64,000 bases of DNA from NCBI RefSeq assembly GCF_000485595.1, contig NW_014577302.1, positions 63,776-127,775 on the forward strand, written 5' to 3'. Shown in pieces: positions 45,131-57,659 of the stretch. The DNA comes from Priapulus caudatus. Lineage: Eukaryota > Priapulida > Priapulimorpha > Priapulimorphida > Priapulidae. The position numbers and the translations under genes were made by a program. Below the pieces are notes generated by a model that made no database searches, had not been told where the DNA came from, and saw only the letters and a program-made list of their open reading frames with translations. Each line of letters begins with the position of its first letter. Position 1 is the stretch's first letter.

Positions 45131-45867
45131 CTCACAGGGCAGCGACATTGGCATATCCACTCAACGAGGAGGGTAGCAACGATGACGACTTTGATGAGAA
45201 AGACGTTTCACTCAGTCATTGCATCACCACACCCAAGACACAGGCTTAAGCGGATTCTACGAATCAACCGCAGCCGCCAGTGTCTCGTGCAGTTGATCCA
45301 CACGCGATGGATCCACCTGCAAGTGACATTGAGGCTCAGGAGCCTGATGACGCAATCATCTATACCCCGTCGGAGGCGGAGAGTACAGCCACAAGCCTTG
45401 ACATGGAAGAAGATTTATTGTAGGATACGGACGGTGAGCGACTCACAACCGTCCAGGAGGCGAAAGGTTTGACGGGAACCAAGCGAGTCAGATTTCCCAG
45501 TAGAGGCAGTGAAAAGGGGAAGATTAGTGCGCAAGATAAACGTTATAACGATGGCAGTGTAGCGAGAAGAGCTAACTGCACAGGAACAGATAAACGTTAT
45601 AATAACGGCAGTGAAGCGAGCAAGTCTCACTGCACAGGTAAAGATAATTACGTTATAACGATGGCAGTGAAGCAAGCGAGGCTAACTGCACAGGTCAAGA
45701 TAGACGTTATAACAACTGCAGTAAAGCGAGCAAGGCTCACTGCACGAGAAGAGAACAACGGTTCTAACGAGGACGCATCTAATTGCACCCACTGGCATGG
45801 TACATATGCCACTAGGATACGCCGCAGCAAGACAAGAGGGAGGAAAGTGCCTAAGGAACAGAGTTAA
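45130..45867 (+). pseudogene. Unrecognised ORF with 18-residue repeats (E1)
   Basis: Degraded reading frames, also present in E3 at 54370-55110. The centre (about 45533-45765) has four tandem copies of a 54-57-bp unit containing CGTTATAAC, GGCAGTG and CACTGCACAGG, giving repeats with RYN and GS residues and NCT/NGS sequons. An acidic serine-rich part precedes it and a basic RIRRSKTRGRK tail ends it. Stop codons and frame changes break it in both copies. It lies upstream of the env-like region and may be part of that gene or a separate one. Confidence 0.4.
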
Positions 45868-45897
45868 AGGACTCTTCGCAAAAACACGGACGAAACG

Positions 45898-46125
45898 TTG
45901 AGAGGTTTTCGTATCTCCCTTCCGCACTGCGCCCGTGCCTTCCCGACTCAGCCTTTTTCAAGGTGGCTTGAATTTAAAACGAAGCATGACATTAGCACTG
46001 AGCACGCATGTGAGTGTTGTAAGCGCATGTTTAACGGGACCGCGAGAGTTGCCACGATGATCATTGTTATGATTATTATTCTGTCAGCCTGGATGATTTG
46101 GATTATTCACACGCGTGTTACTTAA
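45898..46125 (+). CDS. Short ORF with membrane segment (E1)
   Basis: 75-codon frame containing a CECCKRMF cysteine cluster and one strong hydrophobic segment of about 20 residues (ATMIIVMIIILSAWMIWII, near 46053-46110). The E3 copy is at 55157-55423. It could be a signal-anchor or the start of the env-like gene. Too little to assign a function. Confidence 0.4.
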   Translation: MRGFRISLPHCARAFPTQPFSRWLEFKTKHDISTEHACECCKRMFNGTARVATMIIVMIIILSAWMIWIIHTRVT

Positions 46126-46187
46126 GATAATTAAGGGATATAGCACGACAGTATACTTAGGAAGTCGACGAAGATTTTGCTGATGAT

Positions 46188-46430
46188 ATGGATGCCAGTA
46201 ACAGTTTGGGGTCCAGACGACGAAAGCTGGAGCCGGCACAAGAGGCCACGGATTCTGCGCCAGAAGAAGCCAACCGGCTTAAGCGCAATGAGCATGATAG
46301 CGAGGCGGACCCGCCCGAACTACATGTTGACGTCATAACCATGCACGGTTTCAGACAGTGCACAACCCATTGTGCCGGTAGCCATAGTGCGGGAACCACA
46401 GGTAACCATGGTAACCAGGACTCTTGTTGA
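46188..46430 (+). CDS. Short acidic ORF before the intron (E1)
   Basis: 80 codons starting MDASNSLGSRRRKLEP, rich in E/D then H/G/C residues, ending in TGA overlapping the donor site at 46431. The E3 copy is at 55451-55693. No recognised domain. Probably part of the spliced env-like transcript. Confidence 0.35.
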   Translation: MDASNSLGSRRRKLEPAQEATDSAPEEANRLKRNEHDSEADPPELHVDVITMHGFRQCTTHCAGSHSAGTTGNHGNQDSC

Positions 46431-46498
46431 GTGAGTCAAGAGTTATTTTACTAACGTGTGGTCGAAGCATTGAGAAATCTCTCGTATTTTTCTTTCAG
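46431..46498 (+). other. Predicted 68-nt intron upstream of env-like frame (E1)
   Basis: Donor GTGAGT, perfect branch motif TACTAAC (46449-46455) and acceptor TTTTTCTTTCAG ending at 46498. The same elements occur at 55690-55760 (71 nt) in E3. Confidence 0.65.
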
Positions 46499-47847
46499 AT
46501 TGACACTGTGCGTTACGGATTTTATGCCGATTACAGAATATATGAGTGGTATAGATAGACAGATTCGCTATCTATTTAAGGACAGATCCACTCGTGAATA
46601 TAATACGACAGACCCCAATTTCGAACGTTTTCAGAACACGGTGGAAGAGTTTGTAGAAAGCCATGCCATTACTTTTCGCATTAAGTATAAACGTTTAGTT
46701 AATAGATTAAAAGGGATTACAAGCATGTTTACAAAGCAACGCCCTAAGCGTTCCCTTTTGCCATTTATGGGTAAGCTTCAGAAGTTCCTCTATGGAACTG
46801 CAGATGAGGAGGATATTGCACGATTGGATGCACGGCTTTCTCAATTTCGGATATCACAGGATGCTTTCCAGCATGCGTTGGAAGACAGCCTGACAGTTTT
46901 TAATTTTACCCACACTTAGGTGCGGTTTAACAGAGCGACTATTAATGATCTTATCGGGGGTACGGATGAATTGCGAAAATTTTAAATTAAAGTTAGTCAT
47001 CGGCTTGACCGATTCGCGGAGTCCACCAATGATAAATTTGCCCTACTCGCACAGCTTCAGTCTGCGACTGATGCTTTAATGATGGCGCTTGATGATAATT
47101 ATTACGAGTGTCATTGCAGATTGGGAACAAGCACTTAGCGATCTCCTGACGGGAAAATAAGCGATATCCCTTATCTTGCCGGTACAGTACGGCACGTTGT
47201 TGCGTGCCGTTAAAGACACGCTATACCTGATTACCTGGCTTTGCCACGAGCTATTGATGAGGATATTCTTTATTATTATGATTTGCTCGAGACAGTTGTA
47301 GTGCCCACTGCAACGTCTTTTCATGTGCTTACCAACGTTTTTACCATTAAAACATGTTGGCCAGATTTTCGATGTATATAAGATTATACCTACACCTGTT
47401 TTCATTCTAAATTCTACAGCTTATGTCTATTATGATATCAGTCCACGTTACGTGGCATTTGCGCAAAATAGAGCACGTTATTTTTTCCCTAAGGTCGAAC
47501 GCATCAGAGAATGCATAGATAACAATCACGATATTTGTCAGTCCGCCTCCGAGATATATTATGTCGCTAATTCTTTTGACGGTATAGTTGCCCTTTTCTT
47601 TCATCACGAGGAGCAGATCCCGCAGCGTTGTACCAGACGAATTAATATTGCTCGGCAGCAGCAGCACCATGTAGCGTATCTTATCAATGGTAACTGGTTG
47701 ATTTCTCCACTTAAACCATTTACTTTGACCGTTTCATGTCACTCGGGTAATGATTCACCCCCTGTTAATACAGACATCCGAATTTTATCTCAACAGGTTG
47801 TCACTTCAACTTCCGGCTGTTCAGCGCATTCACGTTCATTCACGTAG
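46499..47847 (+). pseudogene. env: Env-like gene, baculovirus-F/errantivirus type (E1, broken)
   Basis: Decayed envelope-like gene of an LTR element. Segment 46458-46919 contains an RPKR furin-like site (about 46740) followed by a hydrophobic, fusion-peptide-like stretch with a GTADEED motif and a heptad-type region, the layout known from Baculo_F-type Env proteins. Segment 46922-47322 holds several stops and frame changes. Segment 47323-47847 has the downstream ectodomain type, with spaced cysteines and an LINGNWLISPL motif, and ends at TAG without a visible membrane anchor. It is not translatable in this copy. E2 keeps only the 3' part (51211-51430) and E3 only the first bases after the intron. 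Confidence 0.65.
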
Positions 47848-48408
47848 CCCGAGTTACATTCATTTTTGGGCGTATAAATAAAATGAGCATGGGTTTTAGT
47901 TTACTGCGTATGCACCACGCACATTGTGTCGGCGCATCGTCGTGTACTGATTTAGTAGTAATATTGATTTTATTGTATTGTATTGTACTGTTTTAGTAGT
48001 AGTATGGATTTGATTGTATTGCATTGCACTAATAGTTTTAGTAAGATTTATTTGTATGGTTATATCGATAGTAACCTTATTAATTCGGTTTACATTGTTG
48101 TTGTTTTGTTGTGTATTTCACTATTGGCCGTGTAGGACCGGCGAGCGAATACTCCTACTGTATCTCCTGCATGTCGTAGAAGACGACTAAACGGAGTTGG
48201 CGTCAGGAAGGGCATAAGCCGTAAAATTTTGCTACATCTCCCAATTTTACAACTCGCGATAGGGGAGAGGACGGCTCATTATGTCCCAATAGTCCTTCTC
48301 CAGTTCATGCACCGTGAGACCGTTCTTAGAAGTGAGCAGGACTGCTCGCACCTCCTTCTTGAGTTTCTCCATCAACTTTACAGCGTCACCCATGTTTCCT
48401 GTGGGTGT
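47848..48408 (+). other. Non-coding tail of E1
   Basis: No gene. A TATTGTATTGTA-type repeat lies at 47960-48010. The segment matches 51470-52010 in E2. Confidence 0.6.
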
Positions 48409-48410
48409 GA

Positions 48411-48463
<53 letters not shown>
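48409..48463 (+). repeat. (TG)n microsatellite at E1-E2 junction
   Basis: Pure TG repeat joining the E1 tail to an LTR remnant; E2 has a mixed TG repeat at 52023-52175 at the same position. Confidence 0.95.
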
Positions 48464-48565
48464 GTTAAAAACAGTTAATAATACAACGCAAGATGAAGAA
48501 CAATACCTAACTATACGATCACATCAACTGACACACTGCACGAGAAGAGTAATACACTTATTACA
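48464..48565 (+). mobile_element. E LTR remnant (last 102 bp) between E1 and E2
   Basis: GTTAAAAACAGTTAATAATAC…CACTTATTACA followed by the primer site TTGGCGCCGTCGACC (48566). The first three quarters of this LTR and the end of E1 are missing, replaced by the TG tract. Confidence 0.85.
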
Positions 48566-49808
<1,243 letters not shown>

Positions 49809-49829
49809 GTCAGGATACCATCAAAATCA

Positions 49830-50400
49830 TTCAAATTGTGAAAAAAGTGTGAAAATTGGTACACTTGCATACTTTTGTATGCTCTTTCATTTAAAGACAG
49901 GACACACGCGATTCAACTACAACTTCGGCCGACATCTTGAATTCAAAATGGCCGCCGTCATTTCTTAAAAAATTGCTATATCTCGGTTAATAATCTTCGT
50001 ACAGACTTGAAAATTGACTGACAGACGTAATTTGGGTTACTATTTCATACAACAACGTGAAATAGCTATATCTCGGTTAATAATCTTCGTACAGACTTGA
50101 AAATTGACTGACAGACGTAATTTGGGTTACTATTTCATACAACAACGTGATGCCTGTGATCCGTTTTTGGCTACCATCTTGGATTCAAAATGGCCACCAT
50201 AAAAATTACAAGCTTAGCAATTTTTCCGTTCACGAAAGATATAGAGACGTGAAAATTTGCAGACTGGCGCAGGTTAATAAGCTCTTTCATATTAAAACAA
50301 GACACACAAGTTCCAATTATAATTACAGCGGCCATATTGAATTCAACATGGCCGCCATCACATTTTACTCTGTACTTCAAAATTATCAATGACATAGTAT
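49830..50400 (+). repeat. E2 inverted-repeat arm, left only
   Basis: Same as the E1 left arm, with the GTAATTTGGGTTACTATTTC block duplicated (50025 and 50125). Its right partner is missing in E2 because the sequence jumps from the minisatellite to the env 3' part at 51211. Confidence 0.85.
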
Positions 50401-50689
50401 AACAGATACAAACAAACATGGTGAAAATGTTGAATTACCGGTTTTTCTCAGTATATAACAAACACAATGCCAAACTGGCAATCCCCAGTGTGAGAGAGAG
50501 ATAATCCAAGACAACAAGTTGTAGTATACAGTACACAAGAACATGCATGGCAAGCTAAATAATACTATTGTTTAAGTTAAACAAATGTCTCGAAACTGCA
50601 TTGTCCACAAGTTGTCGCAGATTGACACTCAGTACGGTAACATGTACCTGCACAAGCAAAAATATAGTACTTGTATGTACAGTATAGTA

Positions 50690-51210
50690 TCTGTTATGTG
50701 CGTGCGTTATCGCGGGCGTATAGGTATCTGTTATGTGCGTGCGTGCTCGCGCGCGTATATAGCTTCTGTTATGTGCGTGCGTTCTCGCGGGCGTATAGGT
50801 ATCTGTTATGTGCGTGCGTGCTCGCGCGCGTATATAGCTATCTGTTATGTGCGTGCGTGCTCGCGGGCGTATAGGTACCTGTTATGTGCGTGCGTGCTCG
50901 CGCGCGTATATAGCTTCTGTTATGTGCGTGCGTTCTCGCGGGCGTATAGGTACCTGTTATGTGCGTGCGTGCTCGCGCGCGTATATAGCTTCTGTTATGT
51001 GCGTGCGTTCTCGCGGGCGTATAGGTACCTGTTATGTGCGTGCGTGCTCGCGCGCGTATATAGCTTCTGTTATGTGCGTGCGTTCTCGCGGGCGTATAGG
51101 TACCTGTTATGTGCGTGCGTGCTCGCGCGCGTATATAGCTTTTGTTATGTGCGTGCGTTCTCGCGGGCGTATAGGTACCTGTTATGTGCGTGCGTGCTCG
51201 CGCGCGTATC
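50690..51210 (+). repeat. 75-bp GC-rich minisatellite, E2 copy (clean)
   Basis: TATAGCTTCTG recurs at 50911, 50986, 51061 and 51136, exactly 75 bp apart; each unit is two related half-units. As 75 is a multiple of three, both strands have long open frames (50585-51232 plus; 51242-50838 minus) with 25-residue repeats. The plus frame starts MSRNCIVHKLSQ upstream of the array, so translation cannot be excluded but is unsupported. Confidence 0.92.
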
Positions 51211-51480
51211 CAAAAATTATTGCTCGGCATAGCAGCAGCCATTTAGCGGTATCTATCAAAATGGTAACTGTTGGAAGTTTCTCCACTTAAAAACCATTTA
51301 CTTGACCGTGTTCATGTCCACTCGGGTAATGATTCACTCCCCGTGAATACAGACACGATCCGCAATTTATCTCAACAGCGGTTGTTCACTTCAACGTCCG
51401 GCTGTTCAGCGCATTCACGGTCAATTCACGTAGCGCGGTGGGAGGTACATTTCATTTGTTTGGCGTATAAATAAAATGAC
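51211..51480 (+). pseudogene. env: Env-like 3' fragment (E2)
   Basis: Matches 47640-47880 of E1, including the NGNWL-type region, with extra single-base indels. Joined directly to the minisatellite by a deletion of about 3.6 kb relative to E1. No start and no open frame. Confidence 0.6.
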
Positions 51481-52428
51481 AGGGTTGAGTTTGACTGGCG
51501 TATGCACCACGCCACCATGTGTCGGCGGCATCGTCGTGTAACGATTTAGTAGTAATATTGATTTTATTGTATTGTAGTTGTACGTTTAGTAGTAGTTATG
51601 GATTTGATTGTATTTGCATCTGCAGCAATAGTTTAGAAGATTGATTTGTATGGTGTATATCGATAGTATCCTTATTAATTCGGTTTACATTGTGGTTTTG
51701 GGTGTGTGTATTCACTATGGCCGTTGTCAGGACGCGAGCGAATTCTCCTACTGTATCTCCTGCAATGTCGTAGAAGACGACTAAACGGCGAGTTGCGTCA
51801 GGAAGGGCATAAGCGCGTAAAATTATGCTACATCTCCCAATTTGTAACAGACTCGCGGATAGGGGAGCAGGACGCTCATTATGTCCCAATGAGTCCCCTT
51901 CTCCAGTTCATTGCACCGTGAGATCCGTTCTGTTAGAAGTGAGCAGGACTGCTCGCCCACCTCTTTCTTGAGTTTCCTCCATCCCGTGTTACAGCGTCAC
52001 CATGTTTCCTGGTGGCGGTGACCGGTGTGTGTGTGTGTGTGTGTGGTGTGTGTGTGTTGTGTGTGGTGTGTGTGTGTTGGTGGTGTGTGTGTGTGTGGTT
52101 GTGTGTGTGTGTGTGTGTCGTGTGGTGTGTGTGTGGTGTGTGTGTGGTGTGTGGTGTGGGAGTGTGTGTGCTGTGGGGGGGGGGGTATTTGCAGTGACGT
52201 GAGTTTCACAGATGCCGATGCAGGCGGCGGATAGCGCTTGCTAACTTACTACCTACAACATTGTCACTACTGCAGATCAATTGTTTGATGTTCGTTAATT
52301 GGTTATGGTAAAAGGATTTTGTTAATTCGTTCATAGTTTCATGTTGGTGTGTTTTATTTGTTTGCTCGTGTTTTAGAAAACTGTACCTTTGTGCCATAAG
52401 GCACGAAAAGTAATTTGCGGTGGGAGTG
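51481..52428 (+). other. E2 tail with G/T repeats and polypurine-like end
   Basis: Colinear with the E1 tail to about 52015, then a mixed TG repeat (52023-52175), a G-run and 240 bp not present in E1, ending GCGGTGGGAGTG just before the LTR. No gene. Confidence 0.55.
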
Positions 52429-52951
52429 TGTAACAGTGCGCCAGGGTTAATATTGTAAACAGTGCTCCGTTAATATGTAGAGTAGGGTAATCTGACAAAA
52501 AATGTTTACGGTAAAAATTACATATGTGACTAGCTGAGAACGCGACACAGCAGGTAATGGTTAATTTCTAGCTGCGTAAGATGCACACCGTCGGACCTGT
52601 GTAGGTAGAAATGTCTTAGAACACAGGATTTGTCGCATTTTGAGTAACCTTATATACACGTGAATGGGAGATATTTTGTTAAATGTCAAATCAATCTTAG
52701 GCAGCGTGTTAGACTCGGGATCTTGAGGTAAGAAACTTGTACACGTGTATATCGCATGTCCCCAGCACGTGCCGCAGAATAAGAATGAGCGTCACTGGGC
52801 TGAGGTTATAGTATATTATATGACCACAACTTGCGGAGCTGTGAAAAGTTCAAAAAGGCCGCTACAGTTACGAATTCATGGTATTAGACTCACTGTTTGT
52901 CCGGACCCTCGTTTGCTCCACGCGCGGCGCGTGAGCAACAATAAATGTCAG
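52429..52951 (+). mobile_element. E LTR, 5' part, before gap
   Basis: TGTAACAGTGCGCCAG… matches 40512-40982 with many single-base insertions, running into the 106-N gap at CAATAAATGTCAG. Confidence 0.85.
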
Positions 52952-53057
52952 NNNNNNNNNNNNNNNNNNNNNNNNNNNNNNNNNNNNNNNNNNNNNNNNN
53001 NNNNNNNNNNNNNNNNNNNNNNNNNNNNNNNNNNNNNNNNNNNNNNNNNNNNNNNNN
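52952..53057. other. Assembly gap (106 N)
   Basis: Separates the E LTR from a degraded minisatellite. The sequence on both sides has dense single-base indels relative to the E1 copy. Confidence 0.97.
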
Positions 53058-53900
53058 ATATAGCTATCCTGTTTATGTGCGTGCCTGCGTGCGCTCTCAG
53101 CGGGCAGTATAGGTAACCTGTTATTGTGCGTTGCGTGCTCGCAGCGCGTATATATATGCTTCTGTTATTATGTACGATGCGCATTCTCGCGGCCGTATAA
53201 GTACCTGTATGTACTGGCGTGCTCTGCGCTGCCGGTATAGGTACCATTATGTGCGTGCGTGCTCCGGCGCGTATATACGCTATCTCGTTATGTGCGGGCG
53301 TTGCGTTCTCCGCGGTCGTAAATAGGCTATCTGTTGTTGCTGCGTGCGTGCTGCGCGCGCGTGATATTTGAACTGATTGGTGTACCACGTCGCGTTTACT
53401 TGCAGAACGAGCAACGTTGAAAATGCGTGTTTAGAACTCCACGATAAATGCAATGTTTTTCCATCGTTCCAACGCGTGTTGGATACGCACGTGTCGACTT
53501 GGCCGGCTGGTATAACGCAGCCTGCCGGCGCCAGTCCTGCAATTGTTAAGTCTCTCGGGGCCTAATTTTCCGTGAACGAAATATGGCTAAAGTTTGTTAA
53601 TTTTTATGGCGCATTTTGAATCCAAGATGGTGGCGCGACAACGCCTGGATCACATGCATCACGTTTGTTGTAGAAATAGTAACCCAAATTACGTCTGTCA
53701 GTCAATTTTCAAGTCTGTTCAAAAGATTATTAACCGAGATATAGCTATTTTTAAGAAAATGACGGCGGCCATTTTTGAATCAAGATGGCGCCCGCAAGTT
53801 GTAATTGGATCGCGTGTTCGCTGTCTTTAAATGAAAGAGCATACAAAAGTATGCAAGTGTACCATTTTCATACATTTTTCACATTTTGAACGATTTTTTC
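53058..53900 (+). repeat. E3 minisatellite remnant and right inverted-repeat arm
   Basis: Minisatellite half-units to about 53365, then the right arm (AGTAACCCAAATTACGTCTG, GTATGCAAGTGTACC) as at 44050-44665. The left arm and chromoshadow ORF are absent, lost in or before the gap. Confidence 0.8.
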
Positions 53901-55823
53901 TAATCTACATGTAACTAATGGGCCACGAATGATGAAGAACAAATCGAGGCGTAAACTGCGATCATCACTGAAACAGTAAGCAAGCGACATGATAAATCAA
54001 TGCGTGGCATCAAGCCACACATGCAATCAACGCTACTATCAAATTCTAGCGTATGCGCAGCCCGGTCACCACGGCGGATCAAATTTCAACAGCGACGTGG
54101 AGCGCAGACTTGCCAACTCCCTGCCTACCAAATAAGCACACCCGTGCAGAAGACAGCAGCGATGCAAGTGCGGGGATGCAGCCATTTGGTACCATTGAAA
54201 AGAATAGTACATTCTCTCCCAATAGGCCTCAAACTTTAGGTCAGTTTTTCTGTGTCTAAGCCAGTTGTATATAAAGGTGTGAAGAAGATGAGAGTACCAA
54301 CTTACCCAGTGTAGCTGTCACAAACTGGCAAGCAGGCAGGTACCTCAGTAACCGACAACAATAAGGGAGGAAGATGTCGCAAGCCTCACAGGTGCAGCGA
54401 CATTGCCATATCCACTCAACGAGGGAGGGTGCAACAATGAGACTTTTGATGAGAAAGACGTTTCACTCGGTCATTGCATCACACACCCAAGACACAGGCT
54501 TAAGCGGATTCTACGAATCAACCGCAGCCGCCAGTTCTCGTGCAGTTGATCCACACGCGATGGATCCACCTGCAAGTGACAATTGAGGCTCAGGAGCCTG
54601 ATGACGCAATCATCTATACCTCGGAGCCCGGAGAGTACAGCCACAAGCCTTGACATGGAAGAAGATTTATTGTTAGGATACGGACGGTGAGCGACTCACA
54701 ACCGTCCAGGAGGCGAAAGGTTTGACGGAAGAACCAAGCGAGTCAGATCCCAGTAGAGGCAGTGAAAAGGGGAAGATTAGTGCGCAAGATAAACTTATAA
54801 CGAATGAGGCCAGTGTAGCGAGAAGAGCTAACTGCACAGGAACAGATAAAGTTTATTAATAACGGCAGTGAAGCGAGCAAGTCTCACTGCACAGGTAAAG
54901 TAATTACGTTATAACGATGCAGTGAAGAAGCGAGGCATAACTGACAGGTCACAATAGACGTTATAACAACTGCAGAAAGCGAGCAAGGCTCACTGCACGA
55001 GAAGAGAACAACGGTTCTAACGAGAGACGCATCTAATTGCACCCACTGGCATGGTACATATGCCACTAGGTATACGCCGCAGCAAGACAAGAGGGAGGAA
55101 AGTGTGCCTAGAGAACAGAGTTAAAGGACTCTTCGCAAAACACAGCGGACGAAACGTTGAGAGGTTTTCGTATCTCTTTCGCGCACTGCGCCCGTGCCTT
55201 CCCGACTCAGCCTTTTTTCAGGTGGCTTGAATTTAAAACGAAGCATGACATCAGCATGAGCACGCAATGTGAGTGTTGTAAGCGCATGTTTAAACGGGCC
55301 AGCGAGAGTTTGCACGATGATCATTGTTTGATTATTATTCTGTCAGCCTGGATAATTTGGATTATTCACAGGTCCGTGTTACTTAATGTAATTAAGGGAT
55401 ATAGGCACGACAGTATTACTTAGGAAGTCGACGAAGATTTTTGCTGATGAATGAGTGCCAGTAACAGTTTGGGGTCCAGACGACGAAAGCTGGAGCCGGC
55501 CAAAGAGGCCACGGATTCTGCGCAGAGAAGCCAACGGCTTAAGCGCAATGAGCATGATAGCGAGGCGGACGACCCCCGAATACATGTTGCCGTCATAAAC
55601 CATGCACGTTTCAGACATGTGCACAACCATTGTGCCGGTAGCCATAGGTGCGGAACCACAGGTAACGATGTAACCAGGACTCTTGTTGAGTGAGTCAAGA
55701 GTTATTTTACTAACGTGGTGGTCCGAAGCATTGAGAAATCTCTCTGTATTTTTCTTTCAGATGACACTGTGCGTTACGGATTTTTATCGCCGATTACAGA
55801 TCATATTGAGTGGTATAGATAGA
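53901..55823 (+). pseudogene. E3 downstream region: repeat ORF, membrane ORF, intron, env start
   Basis: Colinear with 44670-46560. It holds the TATA-like box (about 54265), degraded 54-bp repeats (54790-55000), the membrane-segment ORF (55157-55423), the acidic ORF (55451-55693), the intron (55690-55760: GTGAGT, TACTAAC, TTTCTTTCAG) and about 60 bp of the env-like frame. It then jumps to the LTR end. Confidence 0.65.
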
Positions 55824-56078
55824 AATAAATTACTATGCGTGGAAAACTCATTTATGGACTTACGAAATTACTTGTGTTAATCATTAGTGCTATCTTCGCT
55901 ACTACGCCGCATCAAACACAGAACATTATCTGACATCTCCTTCAAGCTTCACCGCAAACACGAAACAAGACTACGGGTTAAAAACAGTTAATAATACAAC
56001 GCAAGATGAAGAACAATACCTAACTATACGATCACATCAACTGACACACTGCACGAGAAGAGTAATACACTCATTACA
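55824..56078 (+). mobile_element. E LTR end (last 255 bp) closing the array
   Basis: AATAAATTACTATGCGTGG…CACTCATTACA, as at 40978-41237, followed by the target duplication atag. Confidence 0.88.
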
Positions 56079-56082
56079 ATAG

Positions 56083-56441
56083 TACCTATATCCAGTATCT
56101 ATATAGTAATCAGGGAGCTGTTTAGAACCAAGGCGATATATTTTGAATATTATATTGTTAGTATAGAGATGATTTAACTATTAGGCATAATATATATAGT
56201 TTCATAAATATTACAATAGACGTTTGTGCGGGTAGCGACGATGAGATATTGAATGGTTACTAAAACTTTTACGTAGTAAAACAGTTCTATGTACAGTGTC
56301 TACGCGAGTCCACTTACTAACCCTAGCTTCAACTCGTAACAATAATGAGATGAGATAAAGACCATAGAATATGACATATGATATAAAGGGAGGAAGATCA
56401 GGGGTATCCGAGGGCGGATACTAAGAGAAGTTGGGAGGAGT
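56083..56441 (+). promoter_or_regulatory. Element D 3' non-coding end with hairpin and polypurine tract
   Basis: Continuation of the D sequence cut at 40507. No gene. It ends with the hairpin GTATCCG-AGGG-CGGATAC (56404-56421) and the purine-rich TAAGAGAAGTTGGGAGGAG before the LTR. Confidence 0.7.
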
Positions 56442-56733
56442 TGTGGAAATTTCAGGGGGGGGGGTAAAGAGTTATGGAGATTTTAGGGGAGGGGGATGAC
56501 GTTATACAAACCAAAGACCAGTATAACAGCAACAGGAATAAAAAGTTTCCTGGCGACAGGTAAAACGTTTTACCAACAACACAGACAAGCGTGGGGGAGG
56601 GGGGTCCCATAAATATGAAAAATGATGTGGGAGGTCAGGGAGTTGCGCCCTCACGTACACACGCCGGGCGAGAGAGTGGCGCCATCCGAGCACGTGGCAG
56701 ACAAGGGTGTGCGACGCTCGTGCGTATACTGGA
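56442..56733 (+). mobile_element. Element D 3' LTR (partial)
   Basis: TGTGGAAATTTCAGG resembles the start of the B LTR (TGTAGAGATTTCGG). Nothing matching the end of the D 5' LTR follows, so it is truncated; the right border is uncertain. Confidence 0.5.
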
Positions 56734-56961
56734 CCACAGGCACTTGAAGCATTTCAATAAAATGTAACGCTAACTAAATACGAAATCTATTTACTACCAA
56801 ATTCTTAATGTTTCTATACTCTCTTTCACCTATTATTGCCGACAGTTTCCTGTAAATTCCGTCCAAATTCTACGTCCAACCATACGCTGCCGGCGCCATT
56901 GCTTTCGCGGCGGGACTGTTGCACGCTTACACTAATATATATAGTGTACTATATATAGCGT
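56734..56961 (-). mobile_element. Truncated MITE-like repeat
   Basis: Starts CCACAGGCACTTGAAGC. Its reverse complement resembles 63753-63835 (CAATGGCG, CTCCAAGTGCCTGTGG), with extra internal sequence. The other terminal repeat is missing where element F begins. Confidence 0.45.
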
Positions 56962-57540
56962 AATCCTTTCCACTGGGGTTTCTGTTTGTTTATTTCACTT
57001 CATTATAGAAGCAAAAAGGTTAGTAAAGCATGTGACTCGCACATATTCGTAGAAACGGGGTTCAATATGTAAACGTTAGTATTCATATGTAATATGTTAT
57101 GTTCGATACGTAACGTTCAATATGCTAGCACTGAGTTCAATGTATAAACGTTACAGTCTTCATTTGCAGTGGATAATTTCATATAGCATTTAGTACCAAT
57201 TAGCAAGATACGGATAGTTGTTTAAGTTTTGTGAATTGTAGTACTTGTAATGATGCGGTTGATAGACTACAGCCACTTGCGTGAATAGTCTATACAAAGC
57301 CACTCAAGGTCAAGCTTTACAGTGAAGCACAGTGCGTGATTATTTATAAGCAGAATTTGAGATTGTGTATTGCCATAGGTTGCTAAAGCCTGTCCTGTGT
57401 ACGGAACAGTTTACACGATGTGAACAGTTATCAGTTATTTCTTAAATACTAAACCTGATTTGCCAGTGTATTGTATCGTGACATGTACGGGGTAATCTAT
57501 TATCCTGACTTTCCTGTTTGTTACAGTTTTTACGGAAGGA

Positions 57541-57605
57541 ATGTTAAGGAATGTCAAGGAATGTCAAGGAATGTCAAGGAATGTCAATAAAACGGAATGT
57601 CAATA
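57541..57605 (+). repeat. GGAATGTCAA tandem repeat
   Basis: Five to six copies of AAGGAATGTC-type units of about 12 bp upstream of the F gag. Confidence 0.85.
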
Positions 57606-57659
57606 CGTTTCAAATACAGAGACACTTTCAGTGAAAACTTTACTCCTCGAGAGCGACAC

